Below, piece after piece: positions 24,933 through 32,873 of a DNA stretch of 64,000 nucleotides (position 1 is its first letter; each line of letters begins with the position of its first letter). Source of the stretch: Dyadobacter sp. GTDB lineage: Bacteria; Bacteroidota; Bacteroidia; Cytophagales; Spirosomataceae. Both the position numbers and the translations under genes were made by a program. The notes beneath the pieces were generated by a model. The model searched no databases, was not told where the DNA came from, and was given only the letters and a program-made list of their open reading frames with translations. Where the stretch lies: positions 124,001 to 188,000 of the forward strand of contig NZ_JAGIAS010000003.1 in assembly GCF_017744695.1 (NCBI RefSeq), in the 5' to 3' direction.

Positions 24933-25493
24933 CTATTGGTACAAATCCCACATTTCCAGCATGATCCACGCCCAGGCAAATTCTTTCAGATTTTCGCGCA
25001 GGATTTTCAGCGCACGCCCCATTTGTTTTTCGACCGTGTCCACGGGAATTTGCTCCTGTTCCGCGATCTCCTTATAGGTAAGATGTTCCTTCCTGCTGAG
25101 CTGATACACTTTCCGCAATTTCTCCGGCAGGTTTTGAACGCTGGTTTCAAGCGCCCGGGCGAGCTCCTCGTAATGCAGGCGATCTTCGATATAGTTGCTC
25201 TGGTCGCCGGGTGCCTGCAGCAAGTGTTCGAGATAAGCCTCCCTGATCTTGCGGGAACGGATGAGGTTAAAAATGCTGTACCGAAGCGCACCGAACAGGT
25301 AAGCTTCCAGCGAAACCGATATCAGCAGGGTTTCGCGTTTGGCCCAGAGGTCGACAAAAATCTCCTGGATAATTTCCTCACTTTCTTCGCGTAACAGGAT
25401 CCGCCGGTACGCCGCATCAAAGAGCCGGCGCCAATATTTACGGTACAGCACGGCAAAAGCCTCACTGTCGCCCGTTTGCATGCGGGCGAGCAA
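24933..25493 (-). CDS. ECF RNA polymerase sigma factor (FecI-like, Bacteroidota type)
   Basis: A 186-residue extracytoplasmic-function sigma factor with region 2 (AFAVLYRKYWRRLFDAAYRR, EEIIQEIFVDLWAKRE) and region 4 (LPEKLRKVYQLSRKEHLTYK, EIAEQEQIPVDTVEKQM). No ATG opens the family N-terminus (DDILLARMQTGD); the given start is a TTG at 25493 and an ATG lies four codons inside, so the start is uncertain. It lies directly before FecR and SusCD and most likely directs their transcription when the glycan is sensed. Confidence 0.92.
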   Translation of the reverse strand: MLARMQTGDSEAFAVLYRKYWRRLFDAAYRRILLREESEEIIQEIFVDLWAKRETLLISVSLEAYLFGALRYSIFNLIRSRKIREAYLEHLLQAPGDQSNYIEDRLHYEELARALETSVQNLPEKLRKVYQLSRKEHLTYKEIAEQEQIPVDTVEKQMGRALKILRENLKEFAWAWIMLEMWDLYQ

Positions 25494-25679
25494 AATATCG
25501 TCGGTGCTATTTGGATTTTCGGAAGCGATGGTTGTCAGAAAGGGTTTGGAGCCCGCAAGTTCGCTTATCCGTCGGTTAAAACCGATGGTAGTTCATGAGA
25601 ATTTTAACATTTTTTAAGACAACAGAATACTTATGTAACCGTTGTTGAAATATTGCAAACCTCAAACAAACCTTTCGAA

Positions 25680-26273
25680 ATGAGAACATTACCTGTACTT
25701 TTTCTGATGGTACTGTGCTGCGCCGCGGCCAGTTTTGCGCAAACCTCCGACCAGAAGATCGGCTACGTCGACCAGCAGCACATTCTTGAAAGCATGCCTG
25801 AGTTCAAGAAACTCAATGAAGAGATCGTCGTCAAAAGCGATCAGTACGACAAGATTCTGAAAGGGAAATACGAGGAATTCAAACTAAAATCCGATGCGTT
25901 CGACAAGCTCGTGGCCAGCAAGGCCGACCAGGCCATCCTGCGCGACAAGGCTATCGAGCTCGAAAACCTGAAAAAATCCTATGAGGATTTCGAAACGAAT
26001 TCCATGGCCCAGTTGCGCGATTATTATGCCAAAAAGTTTGAGCCCATCAAACAAAAAGTAAATGAGGCCATCATCTTCGCCGGCCGCCAAAAAGGTTATG
26101 CATTCCTTCTCCGCATGGACCTCAACCCGAACGGCGGCGACCTGTGGCCGGTAGTTCTCTACGCCCGCGACTCCACCTCCAACCTGACTTCCGACATTAT
26201 GAAGAACCTTGGTATAAACGCCGCTGCCGCATCGACTCGAAAGATAGGGCTTCCGCAGGTTCTGAAGCGATGA
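25680..26273 (+). CDS. OmpH/Skp-like periplasmic chaperone
   Basis: A 197-residue exported protein with a signal peptide (MRTLPVLFLMVLCCAAASFA). The mature start KIGYVDQQHILESMPEFKKL is characteristic of the OmpH/Skp family. A long coiled-coil region (residues ~45-130, rich in Lys/Glu/Asp) follows, then a return strand. Skp-like proteins hold unfolded outer-membrane proteins. The last ~35 residues are less typical. It is a single gene with its own terminator at 26308-26332. Confidence 0.88.
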   Translation: MRTLPVLFLMVLCCAAASFAQTSDQKIGYVDQQHILESMPEFKKLNEEIVVKSDQYDKILKGKYEEFKLKSDAFDKLVASKADQAILRDKAIELENLKKSYEDFETNSMAQLRDYYAKKFEPIKQKVNEAIIFAGRQKGYAFLLRMDLNPNGGDLWPVVLYARDSTSNLTSDIMKNLGINAAAASTRKIGLPQVLKR

Positions 26274-26307
26274 TGTCCAGCCTGCTAATATTTTAGAGTG
26301 ATTACCT

Positions 26308-26332
26308 AGCCTTCTTTAACGGAAGGCTTTTT
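26308..26332 (+). terminator. Rho-independent terminator after the OmpH-like gene
   Basis: AGCCTTC (26308-26314) pairs with GAAGGCT (26322-26328) around a seven-base loop, followed by a run of T. It lies 35 bp after the gene stop. Confidence 0.8.
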
Positions 26333-26359
26333 AATTGCCCTTTAAATAAATAATTCAAC

Positions 26360-26407
26360 TTTATAGTTTTAATATATAGTAAAAATATATAAATTTGAAA
26401 CTATAAA
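26360..26407 (+). promoter_or_regulatory. candidate operator of the toxin-antitoxin operon
   Basis: TTTATAGTTT (26360-26369) and AAACTATAAA (26398-26407) form a perfect 10-bp inverted repeat with a 28-base AT-rich spacer, 22 bp before the toxin ATG. Operators of this kind are usually bound by the helix-turn-helix antitoxin of the operon; binding here is inferred. Confidence 0.5.
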
Positions 26408-26429
26408 ATTAAACACACAATACACCACT

Positions 26430-26789
26430 ATGTCAAATCGTCACGAAGTTCAGCGCTTCCTGGACGACTTCTTTGTCAAATACAGGATATTCGATATTCT
26501 GTTTACAGAGAGGAAAAATCCCAAGAACGCTCAGGCATTGTTACTCCTCGAAATCTCACCTGCAAAACGGCGGCAACTCATTGAAGCCATAACTGTCGAT
26601 GAGTACATTGAAGGACCGTTGGCGGACACATTATATCAAATTGGTGACATGTGGGTTTTCGGCAAGGCCTTTAAAGAGCATCAACTCTACATTAAAATTT
26701 CAATGGGTCGTCCAAATGCGAATGTACTATGCATATCATTTCACGTTGCCGAACGCCTCATACGCTATCCATTTAAAGAAACATTATGA
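26430..26789 (+). CDS. MqsR-like toxin of a type II toxin-antitoxin pair
   Basis: A 119-residue protein. Its C-terminal half, DMWVFGKAF followed by LYIKISMGRPNANVLCISFH, follows the MqsR fold pattern (an aromatic near W..V, then a Y-K-I strand, then a hydrophobic-S-F strand), and the preceding helix RRQLIEAITVDEYIEGPLAD matches the spacing of MqsR. MqsR is a RelE-like ribosome-independent mRNA interferase. The stop overlaps the antitoxin start by four bases (ATGA), as in tightly coupled TA operons. Toxin-first order is the MqsRA order. The similarity is weak enough that another RelE-fold toxin is possible. Confidence 0.65.
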   Translation: MSNRHEVQRFLDDFFVKYRIFDILFTERKNPKNAQALLLLEISPAKRRQLIEAITVDEYIEGPLADTLYQIGDMWVFGKAFKEHQLYIKISMGRPNANVLCISFHVAERLIRYPFKETL

Positions 26790-27772
26790 AAAGTCCGATT
26801 ACGGGGAAAGAAATGCAGGTACGGCACGAGGTGGCGAGCCTGGCATTCAGGAAAGAAGAATTTGAAGTCGTCACGCATTATTACGAATGTGAGGATTCCG
26901 GCGAGCGTTTCAGTGACGACCGGCTGGATGAGTTGAGTATTGTACAGGTACATAACCAATACCGGGAAAAATACGGCATTCCGTTTCCCGACGAGATCAG
27001 ACGGATCAGGGAAGATTATGGCATTTCAGCAAGCAAGATGTCGGAAATTTTAGGGTTAGGTACCAATTCGTATCGCTTGTATGAAGCAGGTGAAGTGCCT
27101 TCCGTAGCTATCGGCAGGCTGATTATGGCCATTCGCAACCCGGCGTCGTTTATTCAGCAAATTACGGCAAGCGCGCATTTTCTTAGCGAAAAAGACGCAA
27201 AAAAACTGACACAGGTTGCTGAAAATCAAACCGCGCAGTTTGTTGCCGATAAGGTGTTTCCATCAAAGCATAATGGTTACCGACAACCGGACTTTGCGAA
27301 AATTGCAGCAATCATCGCATTCTTTCAGGAATTGAGAAAGATTACATTGTTCAAAACGAAGCTTAACAAACTGCTGTTCTACGCCGATTTCAATGCATAC
27401 CGGCTCACCGGGTATTCCATCACCGGACTGGAATATAGGGCCATTCAATTCGGACCGGTTCCTTCACAGTTTCAGAAAATGTATGTCAGTCTTTCGGAAC
27501 AAGGGCAGATCAGTATCGACGAACAATATTTTGGAAATGGCGCTTACGGAGATGAAATTACCGCCAGAGCAATTTTCGATAAGACCCTTTTCTCACAAGA
27601 CGAATTGAAGGTACTCGAATTTGTTGCTAAGCGCTACGGGAAACTTCCAACCGACGACATTGTAAGGCTCAGCCATGAGGAACCCGGCTGGCACGACAAT
27701 GCAGAGCAAAAAAACCTGATCGATTATCGGTATGCGTTCGAGCTCAGTCAGGGAATAGCCCACAATTCCTGA
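26786..27772 (+). CDS. MqsA-type HTH antitoxin fused to a Panacea (SocA-like) domain
   Basis: A 328-residue protein in three parts. Residues 1-50 correspond to the zinc-ribbon N-domain of MqsA/YgiT, but most metal ligands are replaced: SPIT stands where CPxC is expected and only one Cys remains in the second pair (YECEDSG). Residues ~60-115 form an HTH with the MqsA-like run IREDYGISASKMSEILGLGT then YRLYEAGEVPS. Residues ~170-300 fit the Panacea/DUF4065 domain (LFYADFNAYRLTGYSITGLE, FGPVPSQF). It should neutralise the upstream MqsR-like protein and repress the operon. The Panacea domain is known as an antitoxin or ClpXP-adaptor-like domain. Confidence 0.82.
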   Translation: MKSPITGKEMQVRHEVASLAFRKEEFEVVTHYYECEDSGERFSDDRLDELSIVQVHNQYREKYGIPFPDEIRRIREDYGISASKMSEILGLGTNSYRLYEAGEVPSVAIGRLIMAIRNPASFIQQITASAHFLSEKDAKKLTQVAENQTAQFVADKVFPSKHNGYRQPDFAKIAAIIAFFQELRKITLFKTKLNKLLFYADFNAYRLTGYSITGLEYRAIQFGPVPSQFQKMYVSLSEQGQISIDEQYFGNGAYGDEITARAIFDKTLFSQDELKVLEFVAKRYGKLPTDDIVRLSHEEPGWHDNAEQKNLIDYRYAFELSQGIAHNS

Positions 27773-27782
27773 CCAAAGTCAG
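27769..27782. promoter_or_regulatory. candidate Crp/Fnr-type site upstream of ccoI
   Basis: CTGACCAAAGTCAG is a perfect palindrome with the half-site TGAC and a CAAA spacer, overlapping the end of the antitoxin gene. A weak -7-like element, CAATTTTG, lies at 27828-27835. The site fits TGAYnnnnRTCA, the general Crp/Fnr form, and has the same spacer as the site before hemN. About four matches to that pattern are expected by chance in 64 kb, so the evidence is modest. Confidence 0.35.
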
Positions 27783-27855
27783 TTTTCACCACTCCTTTTC
27801 GTCATCCGTTCGGCTGGTCGTATGCTCCAATTTTGGATAAGGTTTAATCCTGACC

Positions 27856-30330
27856 ATGACTATGAGCATATTGACGGCCCCGGAGGCCATTTCCGATACA
27901 CGGCATGCCTGCTACCATTGCGGCGAAGATTGCCGCGATGAAGTTCTGCACGCCGACGACCACGATTTTTGCTGCGACGGCTGCCTGACCGTTTACAGTG
28001 TTTTAAAAGAAAGTGACCTTTGTCAGTATTACGCCATCGAAGGCGCACAGGGCATTTCGCCGGACCCCACGTTTTACAAGGGCAAATACGACCACCTCGA
28101 TCAGCCGGAAGTACACGACAAGATGATCGAGTTCACGGACGGGCGCCTGACCACTGTTTACTGGTACCTGCCGAAAATGCATTGCAGTTCGTGTATCTGG
28201 CTGCTCGAACACCTTTACCGCCTCAACCCGGCGGTGCGAAGCTCGGTGGTGAATTTCCCTGAGAAAAAGGTCAGAATTACATTCGATACGCCGGCATTGC
28301 GGTTGAGCGAACTGGCTGCGCTGCTCACGCGCATCGGGTATGAGCCTTACCTGAGCATGGAAGACCTCTCGGGTAAAAAAGCAGGTAAATGGAACCGCAC
28401 CCGCCTTTATAAAATTGGAATCGCGGGTTTTGCATTCGGCAATATCATGATGCTGAGTTTTCCCGAATATTTCCATTTGGGGCAAAATACTTCGGATCAG
28501 AACCTTCGCACGCTTTTCGGTATCCTTAACCTCGCACTGAGCCTGCCGGTGCTGTTTTACTGCGCGGCGGATTTTTATAAATCGGCGTGGTCAGCGCTGA
28601 AAGGCCGTTATCTGAACATCGATGCGCCCATCGCCCTTGCATTGAGCTGCGTTTTCCTGATCAGCATTTACCAGCTCGCTACGCAAACCGGGCCCGGATA
28701 CCTCGACTCATTCGCGGGGGCCGTGTTTTTTATGCTCGTAGGCCGCTATTTTCAGGACAAAACTTACGCCGGCGTTTCTTTTGACCGCGACTATAAATCG
28801 TATTTCCCGATTGCGATTTCCGTCGTGAGCGATGGCATTGAAACACGCAAGCCCATCACCGATCTCCAAAAAGGCGACCGGATGCTGGTCAGGAACGAGG
28901 AACTGATCCCGGCCGATGCGGTTCTCCAAAGCGCAGTAGCCATGGTCGATTACAGCTTCGTTTCCGGCGAATCACAGCCGGTTGAAAGGCGGAAAGGAGA
29001 TACCATATACGCAGGCGGCAAGCAAAAAGGTGCAGCCATCGAACTGGAAGTGTTACGAGAAGTTTCCCAAAGCTACCTCACACAACTCTGGAATAATGAA
29101 GCGTTTGTCCGCGAGAAGGACGACGCCAACAAATCGCTGGCGGCGCGCATTAACCGCTATTTTTCGTTGGTCGTACTGGGTATTGCGACGATAACTTTTG
29201 CCTTCTGGTTTTTTGTTAATAAAAACTCCGAAACCGCGTTTCTTGCATTCACTACTACGCTGCTGGTGGCTTGCCCGTGTGCATTGCTGCTTTCCTCGAC
29301 ATTCACAAACGGGAACCTGCTGAGCGTTTTCAGCCGGAATCGTTTTTACCCTAAAAATGCACATAGTATCGAACGCCTCGCGCAAACTGACGCGGTTGTT
29401 TTTGATAAAACAGGTACGATTACCCTCCCGAACGACGCAGAAATCGACTTTACGGGTGACCCGTCAACGCGCGAAGAGCTGGTCATGATTAAGACGTTGG
29501 TGGGCCAATCTTCTCACCCGCTGAGCAGGCTCATCGCCAGGCATCTGACCGATGTCCCCGGCAGCCAGCGCGTACTGACTGGCTTTTCGGAGACCAGCGG
29601 CAAGGGAATGGCCGCGCAATGGGGCGCGCGAATGGTGAAGGTGGGATCTGCGGGCTGGGTTGGAGCGGTTGGCAATGAGGAAGGTACCGGGCAGTCGAGC
29701 CGGGTGTATGTGGCTATCGACGAGGTTGTAAAGGGTTATTTCACGATCCGCAGCAAATACCGGCCCGAACTCCCCGAAACGCTTTCGGCATTGCGCGGGG
29801 CGGGTATCCGCACCTATCTCCTCTCAGGTGACCGCCCTACCGACCGCGATTTACTCGCCCCGCTCTTCGGGGAGAATGCAGTGCTTCTGTTTAACCAGAA
29901 ACCAGACCAGAAACTGGATTTCGTACGTGAATTGCAACGCGAAGGCCGTCATGTGCTCATGGTCGGCGACGGACTGAACGACGCCGGTGCATTGCGCCAG
30001 AGCGATGTGGGCTTGGCCGTTTCGGACGATATCAACAACTTCTCCCCTTCCTGCGACGCGATCGTGGAAGGCAACCGGCTCAGCTTACTGCCGGGATACA
30101 TCTCCCTCGCCCGCAGCGGTCAGCGCATCATCCGTCAGAGCTTCGCTATTTCATTGATATACAATATAGTGGGACTATCCTTTGCGGTAACAGGCCATCT
30201 TTCGCCGGTCATCGCGGCGATACTGATGCCCGTCAGTTCCATTACCATCGTGGCTTTCACCACGCTTGCGAGTAATACCGCGGCACGACGGCATCTCAAA
30301 AAACTGATTAATGTCATAAACCAGACGTAG
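27856..30330 (+). CDS. ccoI: CcoI/FixI-type copper-transporting P1B-ATPase
   Basis: An 824-residue heavy-metal P-type ATPase. The N-terminus has the cysteine-rich FixI domain (CYHCGEDC, then FCCDGCLTVYSVLKES) and an HMA-like domain with CSSCIWLLEHL. The core has the actuator loop (SGESQPVERRKGDTI), the membrane CPC at residues 473-475, the phosphorylation motif DKTGTIT near 517, the HP dipeptide (SSHPLSRLIAR) and the hinge GDGLNDAGAL. FixI/CcoI delivers copper for cbb3 oxidase assembly, and its place directly before ccoS and the oxidase genes supports this role over general copper export. A second ATG at 27862 is an alternative start. Confidence 0.95.
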   Translation: MTMSILTAPEAISDTRHACYHCGEDCRDEVLHADDHDFCCDGCLTVYSVLKESDLCQYYAIEGAQGISPDPTFYKGKYDHLDQPEVHDKMIEFTDGRLTTVYWYLPKMHCSSCIWLLEHLYRLNPAVRSSVVNFPEKKVRITFDTPALRLSELAALLTRIGYEPYLSMEDLSGKKAGKWNRTRLYKIGIAGFAFGNIMMLSFPEYFHLGQNTSDQNLRTLFGILNLALSLPVLFYCAADFYKSAWSALKGRYLNIDAPIALALSCVFLISIYQLATQTGPGYLDSFAGAVFFMLVGRYFQDKTYAGVSFDRDYKSYFPIAISVVSDGIETRKPITDLQKGDRMLVRNEELIPADAVLQSAVAMVDYSFVSGESQPVERRKGDTIYAGGKQKGAAIELEVLREVSQSYLTQLWNNEAFVREKDDANKSLAARINRYFSLVVLGIATITFAFWFFVNKNSETAFLAFTTTLLVACPCALLLSSTFTNGNLLSVFSRNRFYPKNAHSIERLAQTDAVVFDKTGTITLPNDAEIDFTGDPSTREELVMIKTLVGQSSHPLSRLIARHLTDVPGSQRVLTGFSETSGKGMAAQWGARMVKVGSAGWVGAVGNEEGTGQSSRVYVAIDEVVKGYFTIRSKYRPELPETLSALRGAGIRTYLLSGDRPTDRDLLAPLFGENAVLLFNQKPDQKLDFVRELQREGRHVLMVGDGLNDAGALRQSDVGLAVSDDINNFSPSCDAIVEGNRLSLLPGYISLARSGQRIIRQSFAISLIYNIVGLSFAVTGHLSPVIAAILMPVSSITIVAFTTLASNTAARRHLKKLINVINQT

Positions 30331-30370
30331 CGAGCGTCATCCTTTGCCAGGCGTGCCGCCGGTAGTTTTG
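30305..30370 (+). promoter_or_regulatory. possible promoter and Fnr-like site before ccoS
   Basis: TAGTTTTG at 30363-30370 matches the -7 element TAnnTTTG and lies 31 bp before the ccoS ATG. TGATTAATGTCA at 30305-30316, inside the last codons of ccoI, fits TGAYnnnnRTCA. The centre-to-element distance (52.5 bp) equals that seen before ccoI. The coding location makes chance occurrence a real possibility. Confidence 0.35.
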
Positions 30371-30401
30371 ACCTATCAAAAACATCTAACCAATCCTCAT
30401 C

Positions 30402-30551
30402 ATGAGCGCATTGTATCTGCTGATCATCGCCAGTTTGCTCGTGGCGCTGGGATTCCTGGGCGCATTCATCTGGTCGGTGCGGAAGGGCCACTACGACGAC
30501 GATTATACGCCCTCCGTACGCATCCTGCTCGACGATTCCGAAAAGCCATAA
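30402..30551 (+). CDS. ccoS: cbb3-type cytochrome oxidase assembly protein CcoS
   Basis: A 49-residue membrane protein: one helix (LYLLIIASLLVALGFLGAFI) followed by WSVRKGHYDDDYTP and RILLDDSEKP. The short length, single N-terminal helix and the Y-D-D...P..RIL-DD tail are diagnostic of CcoS, which is needed for haem and copper insertion into cbb3 oxidase. It lies between ccoI and ccoNO, its standard place. Confidence 0.93.
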   Translation: MSALYLLIIASLLVALGFLGAFIWSVRKGHYDDDYTPSVRILLDDSEKP

Positions 30552-30596
30552 CCACCAGAACCTGAACTGATTTTTACCATTTATCACCTCCAAGTT

Positions 30597-32744
30597 ATGT
30601 CAAACGTTCCCCATCCCGGCCTCGCCTCCGTTGAGTTGGATGAATTTCAATACGACAACCGCATTGTCCGGGACTTCGCCATCGCCACCATCCTGTTCGG
30701 ACTCATCGGCATGCTCGTGGGTTTGCTGGCCGCGTTACAGCTGGTTTTCCCCAACCTGAATTTTGATCTGCCATTCCTGACATTCAGCCGCATCCGTCCA
30801 CTGCACACCAATGCGGTAATTTTCGCATTCGTCGGAAACGGCTTTTTTACGGGACTTTATTATTCCGTTCCGCGCGTATTGCGGACGCCCATATGGAGTC
30901 CTGTATTGAGCCGTTTCCATTTCTGGGCGTGGCAGGCCATCATCCTTGGGGCGGCCATTTCGCTGCCCATGGGATTTACTACTTCCAAAGAATACGCTGA
31001 ACTGGAATGGCCCTTCGACATCGCGATTGCCGTGGTGTGGGTTTCCGCATTGGTGAACATTATCATGACTACCATTAACCGCCGCGTGGAGCATATCTAT
31101 GCCGCGGTATGGTTCTACATCGCATCCTTTGTAACCGTCGCGATGCTGCACGTGGTGAACAGCGTGGAGCTCCCGATCTCGTTCATGAAAAGCTACTCCG
31201 TATATGCAGGCGTTCAGGATGCGCTGGTACAATGGTGGTACGGGCATAATGCGGTCGCATTCTTCCTCACCACGCCTTACCTGGGTCTGATGTACTACTT
31301 CCTGCCCAAAGCGGCGAACCGGCCCATTTACTCCTACCGGCTCTCGATCGTACACTTCTGGGCACTGATATTCCTTTACATCTGGGCCGGGCCTCACCAT
31401 TTGCTCTATACTGCATTGCCCGAATGGGCGCAAACGCTCGGTACGGTGTTCTCCGTAATGCTCATCGCGCCGTCGTGGGGTGGTATGATGAACGGATTGA
31501 TGACCCTCCGAGGTGCCTGGGACAAAGTTCGTGAAGATGTGGTGCTGAAATTCATGGTAGTGGCGATTACCGCCTATGGCATGGCTACCTTCGAAGGTCC
31601 GATGCTGTCTTTGAAAAACGTGAACGCCATCGCCCATTACACCGACTGGATCGTGGCACACGTACACGTAGGTGCGCTCGGATGGAATGGTTTCCTTACT
31701 TTCGGTATCCTCTACTGGCTCTTCCCCCGCCTTTATAACCGCCCGTTGTATTCTGCCAAGGCCGCTAACTTCCACTTCTGGATCGGCACGCTGGGGATTA
31801 TTTTCTATACCATTCCGATGTACTGGGCCGGATGGGTACAGAGCTCGATGTGGAAAGAGTTTACCCAGGAAGGGCTTTTGAAATATCCCAATTTCCTTGA
31901 AACGGTAACGGCCCTCAAACCGCTGTATTTCCTTCGCGGCGTAGGCGGCTCATTATACCTGGTAGGTTTTGTAGTGATGATCTATAACCTCTGGATGACC
32001 GCGCTGAAAGGCAAACTGGTTGCCACTGAAACCGCCAAAGCCATGCCGTTGAATGCGATCTGGCATGCCGAAAAGAGTGAATACTGGCACCGCCGCTTAA
32101 TGGAGCGCAAGCCTTTGGCATTAACCATATTCTCCCTGATAGCCGTCGCGATCGGCGGGATGATCGAAATGATCCCAACGTTCCTGGTCGAATCCAACGT
32201 ACCTACCATTGCGAGTGTAAAACCTTATACGCCACTGGAATTACAAGGCCGCGACATTTACGTCCGCGAGGGTTGCTATGTGTGCCATACGCAAATGATC
32301 CGTCCGTTCAGGTCCGAGATCGAACGGTTCGGGGAGTATTCCAAATCCGGAGAATTTGTATATGACCACCCGCACCAATGGGGCTCCAAACGCACCGGCC
32401 CGGATTTGCAACGCGTAGGCGGCAAATACCCCGATTCCTGGCATTACAACCACATGGAAGACCCCACATCGATGTCGCCGGGTTCGATTATGCCTCGCTA
32501 CGGCTGGCTGCTAGAAAACGACCTGGATACGACCACAACCAAAGCCAAGATCAAAGCCATGCAGACGCTGGGTGTGCCTTATGAAAAAGGATACGAAAAC
32601 CAGGCCAACACCGATCTCGTGAAGCAGGAACAGGCAATCCAGGAGCGCCTGAAACAGAGCGGCATCAAAACCGCAGCCAATAAAGAGATCGTGGCACTGA
32701 TTGCTTACATGCAGCGGCTTGGAACCGATATTAAAAATGATTGA
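30597..32744 (+). CDS. ccoNO: cbb3-type cytochrome c oxidase, fused CcoN-CcoO subunit
   Basis: A 715-residue fusion. Residues ~1-480 are the haem-copper catalytic subunit CcoN, with about 12 helices and conserved histidines in RPLHTNAVIFAFVGNGFF, VQWWYGHNAVAFF, WAGPHHLLYTALPEW and DWIVAHVHVGALGW. After a linker and another helix (residues ~505-525) comes the mono-haem CcoO part with CYVCH at 560-564, IRPFRSEIERFGEYSKSGEF, YDHPHQWGSKRTGPDL and the methionine ligand region SPGSIMPRYGWL. This fused form is usual in Bacteroidota. The enzyme reduces oxygen with high affinity and pumps protons. Confidence 0.96.
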   Translation: MSNVPHPGLASVELDEFQYDNRIVRDFAIATILFGLIGMLVGLLAALQLVFPNLNFDLPFLTFSRIRPLHTNAVIFAFVGNGFFTGLYYSVPRVLRTPIWSPVLSRFHFWAWQAIILGAAISLPMGFTTSKEYAELEWPFDIAIAVVWVSALVNIIMTTINRRVEHIYAAVWFYIASFVTVAMLHVVNSVELPISFMKSYSVYAGVQDALVQWWYGHNAVAFFLTTPYLGLMYYFLPKAANRPIYSYRLSIVHFWALIFLYIWAGPHHLLYTALPEWAQTLGTVFSVMLIAPSWGGMMNGLMTLRGAWDKVREDVVLKFMVVAITAYGMATFEGPMLSLKNVNAIAHYTDWIVAHVHVGALGWNGFLTFGILYWLFPRLYNRPLYSAKAANFHFWIGTLGIIFYTIPMYWAGWVQSSMWKEFTQEGLLKYPNFLETVTALKPLYFLRGVGGSLYLVGFVVMIYNLWMTALKGKLVATETAKAMPLNAIWHAEKSEYWHRRLMERKPLALTIFSLIAVAIGGMIEMIPTFLVESNVPTIASVKPYTPLELQGRDIYVREGCYVCHTQMIRPFRSEIERFGEYSKSGEFVYDHPHQWGSKRTGPDLQRVGGKYPDSWHYNHMEDPTSMSPGSIMPRYGWLLENDLDTTTTKAKIKAMQTLGVPYEKGYENQANTDLVKQEQAIQERLKQSGIKTAANKEIVALIAYMQRLGTDIKND

Positions 32745-32859
32745 ATGACTGAATGATTGAATGATTGAATAAATACAGCTCATCGATCCATTCAGCATCA
32801 TCACGACTCACTCATTCGGTCATTCAATATTCATTCGGTCATTCAGTCATTCAATCATT
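32736..32859. repeat. second GAATGAYT octamer inverted repeat
   Basis: A 21-base arm at 32736-32756, beginning at the ccoNO stop, is the exact reverse complement of 32839-32859. More octamer copies (GAATGATT, GAATATT and ATTCGGTC variants) fill the space between. The arm is identical to a part of the inverted repeat at 18332-18401. It separates ccoNO from ccoP. Confidence 0.8.
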
Positions 32860-32873
32860 CAAAATTGACTCTC

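Noticed and set aside
14329..25493. Complete sialic acid catabolic locus
   Set aside because: AGE epimerase, MFS permease and ROK regulator are present, but no sialidase, neuraminate lyase or GlcNAc kinase is seen.
30364..30380. TTTTGACCTATCAAAA palindrome before ccoS as an Fnr site
   Set aside because: The half-site spacing (TTGA-n4-TCAA) is two bases shorter than TTGAT-n4-ATCAA, and it overlaps the -7 element TAGTTTTG, which explains half of it.
30735..31775. 346-codon minus-strand frame inside ccoNO
   Set aside because: Shadow of the oxidase gene, with no recognisable domain.
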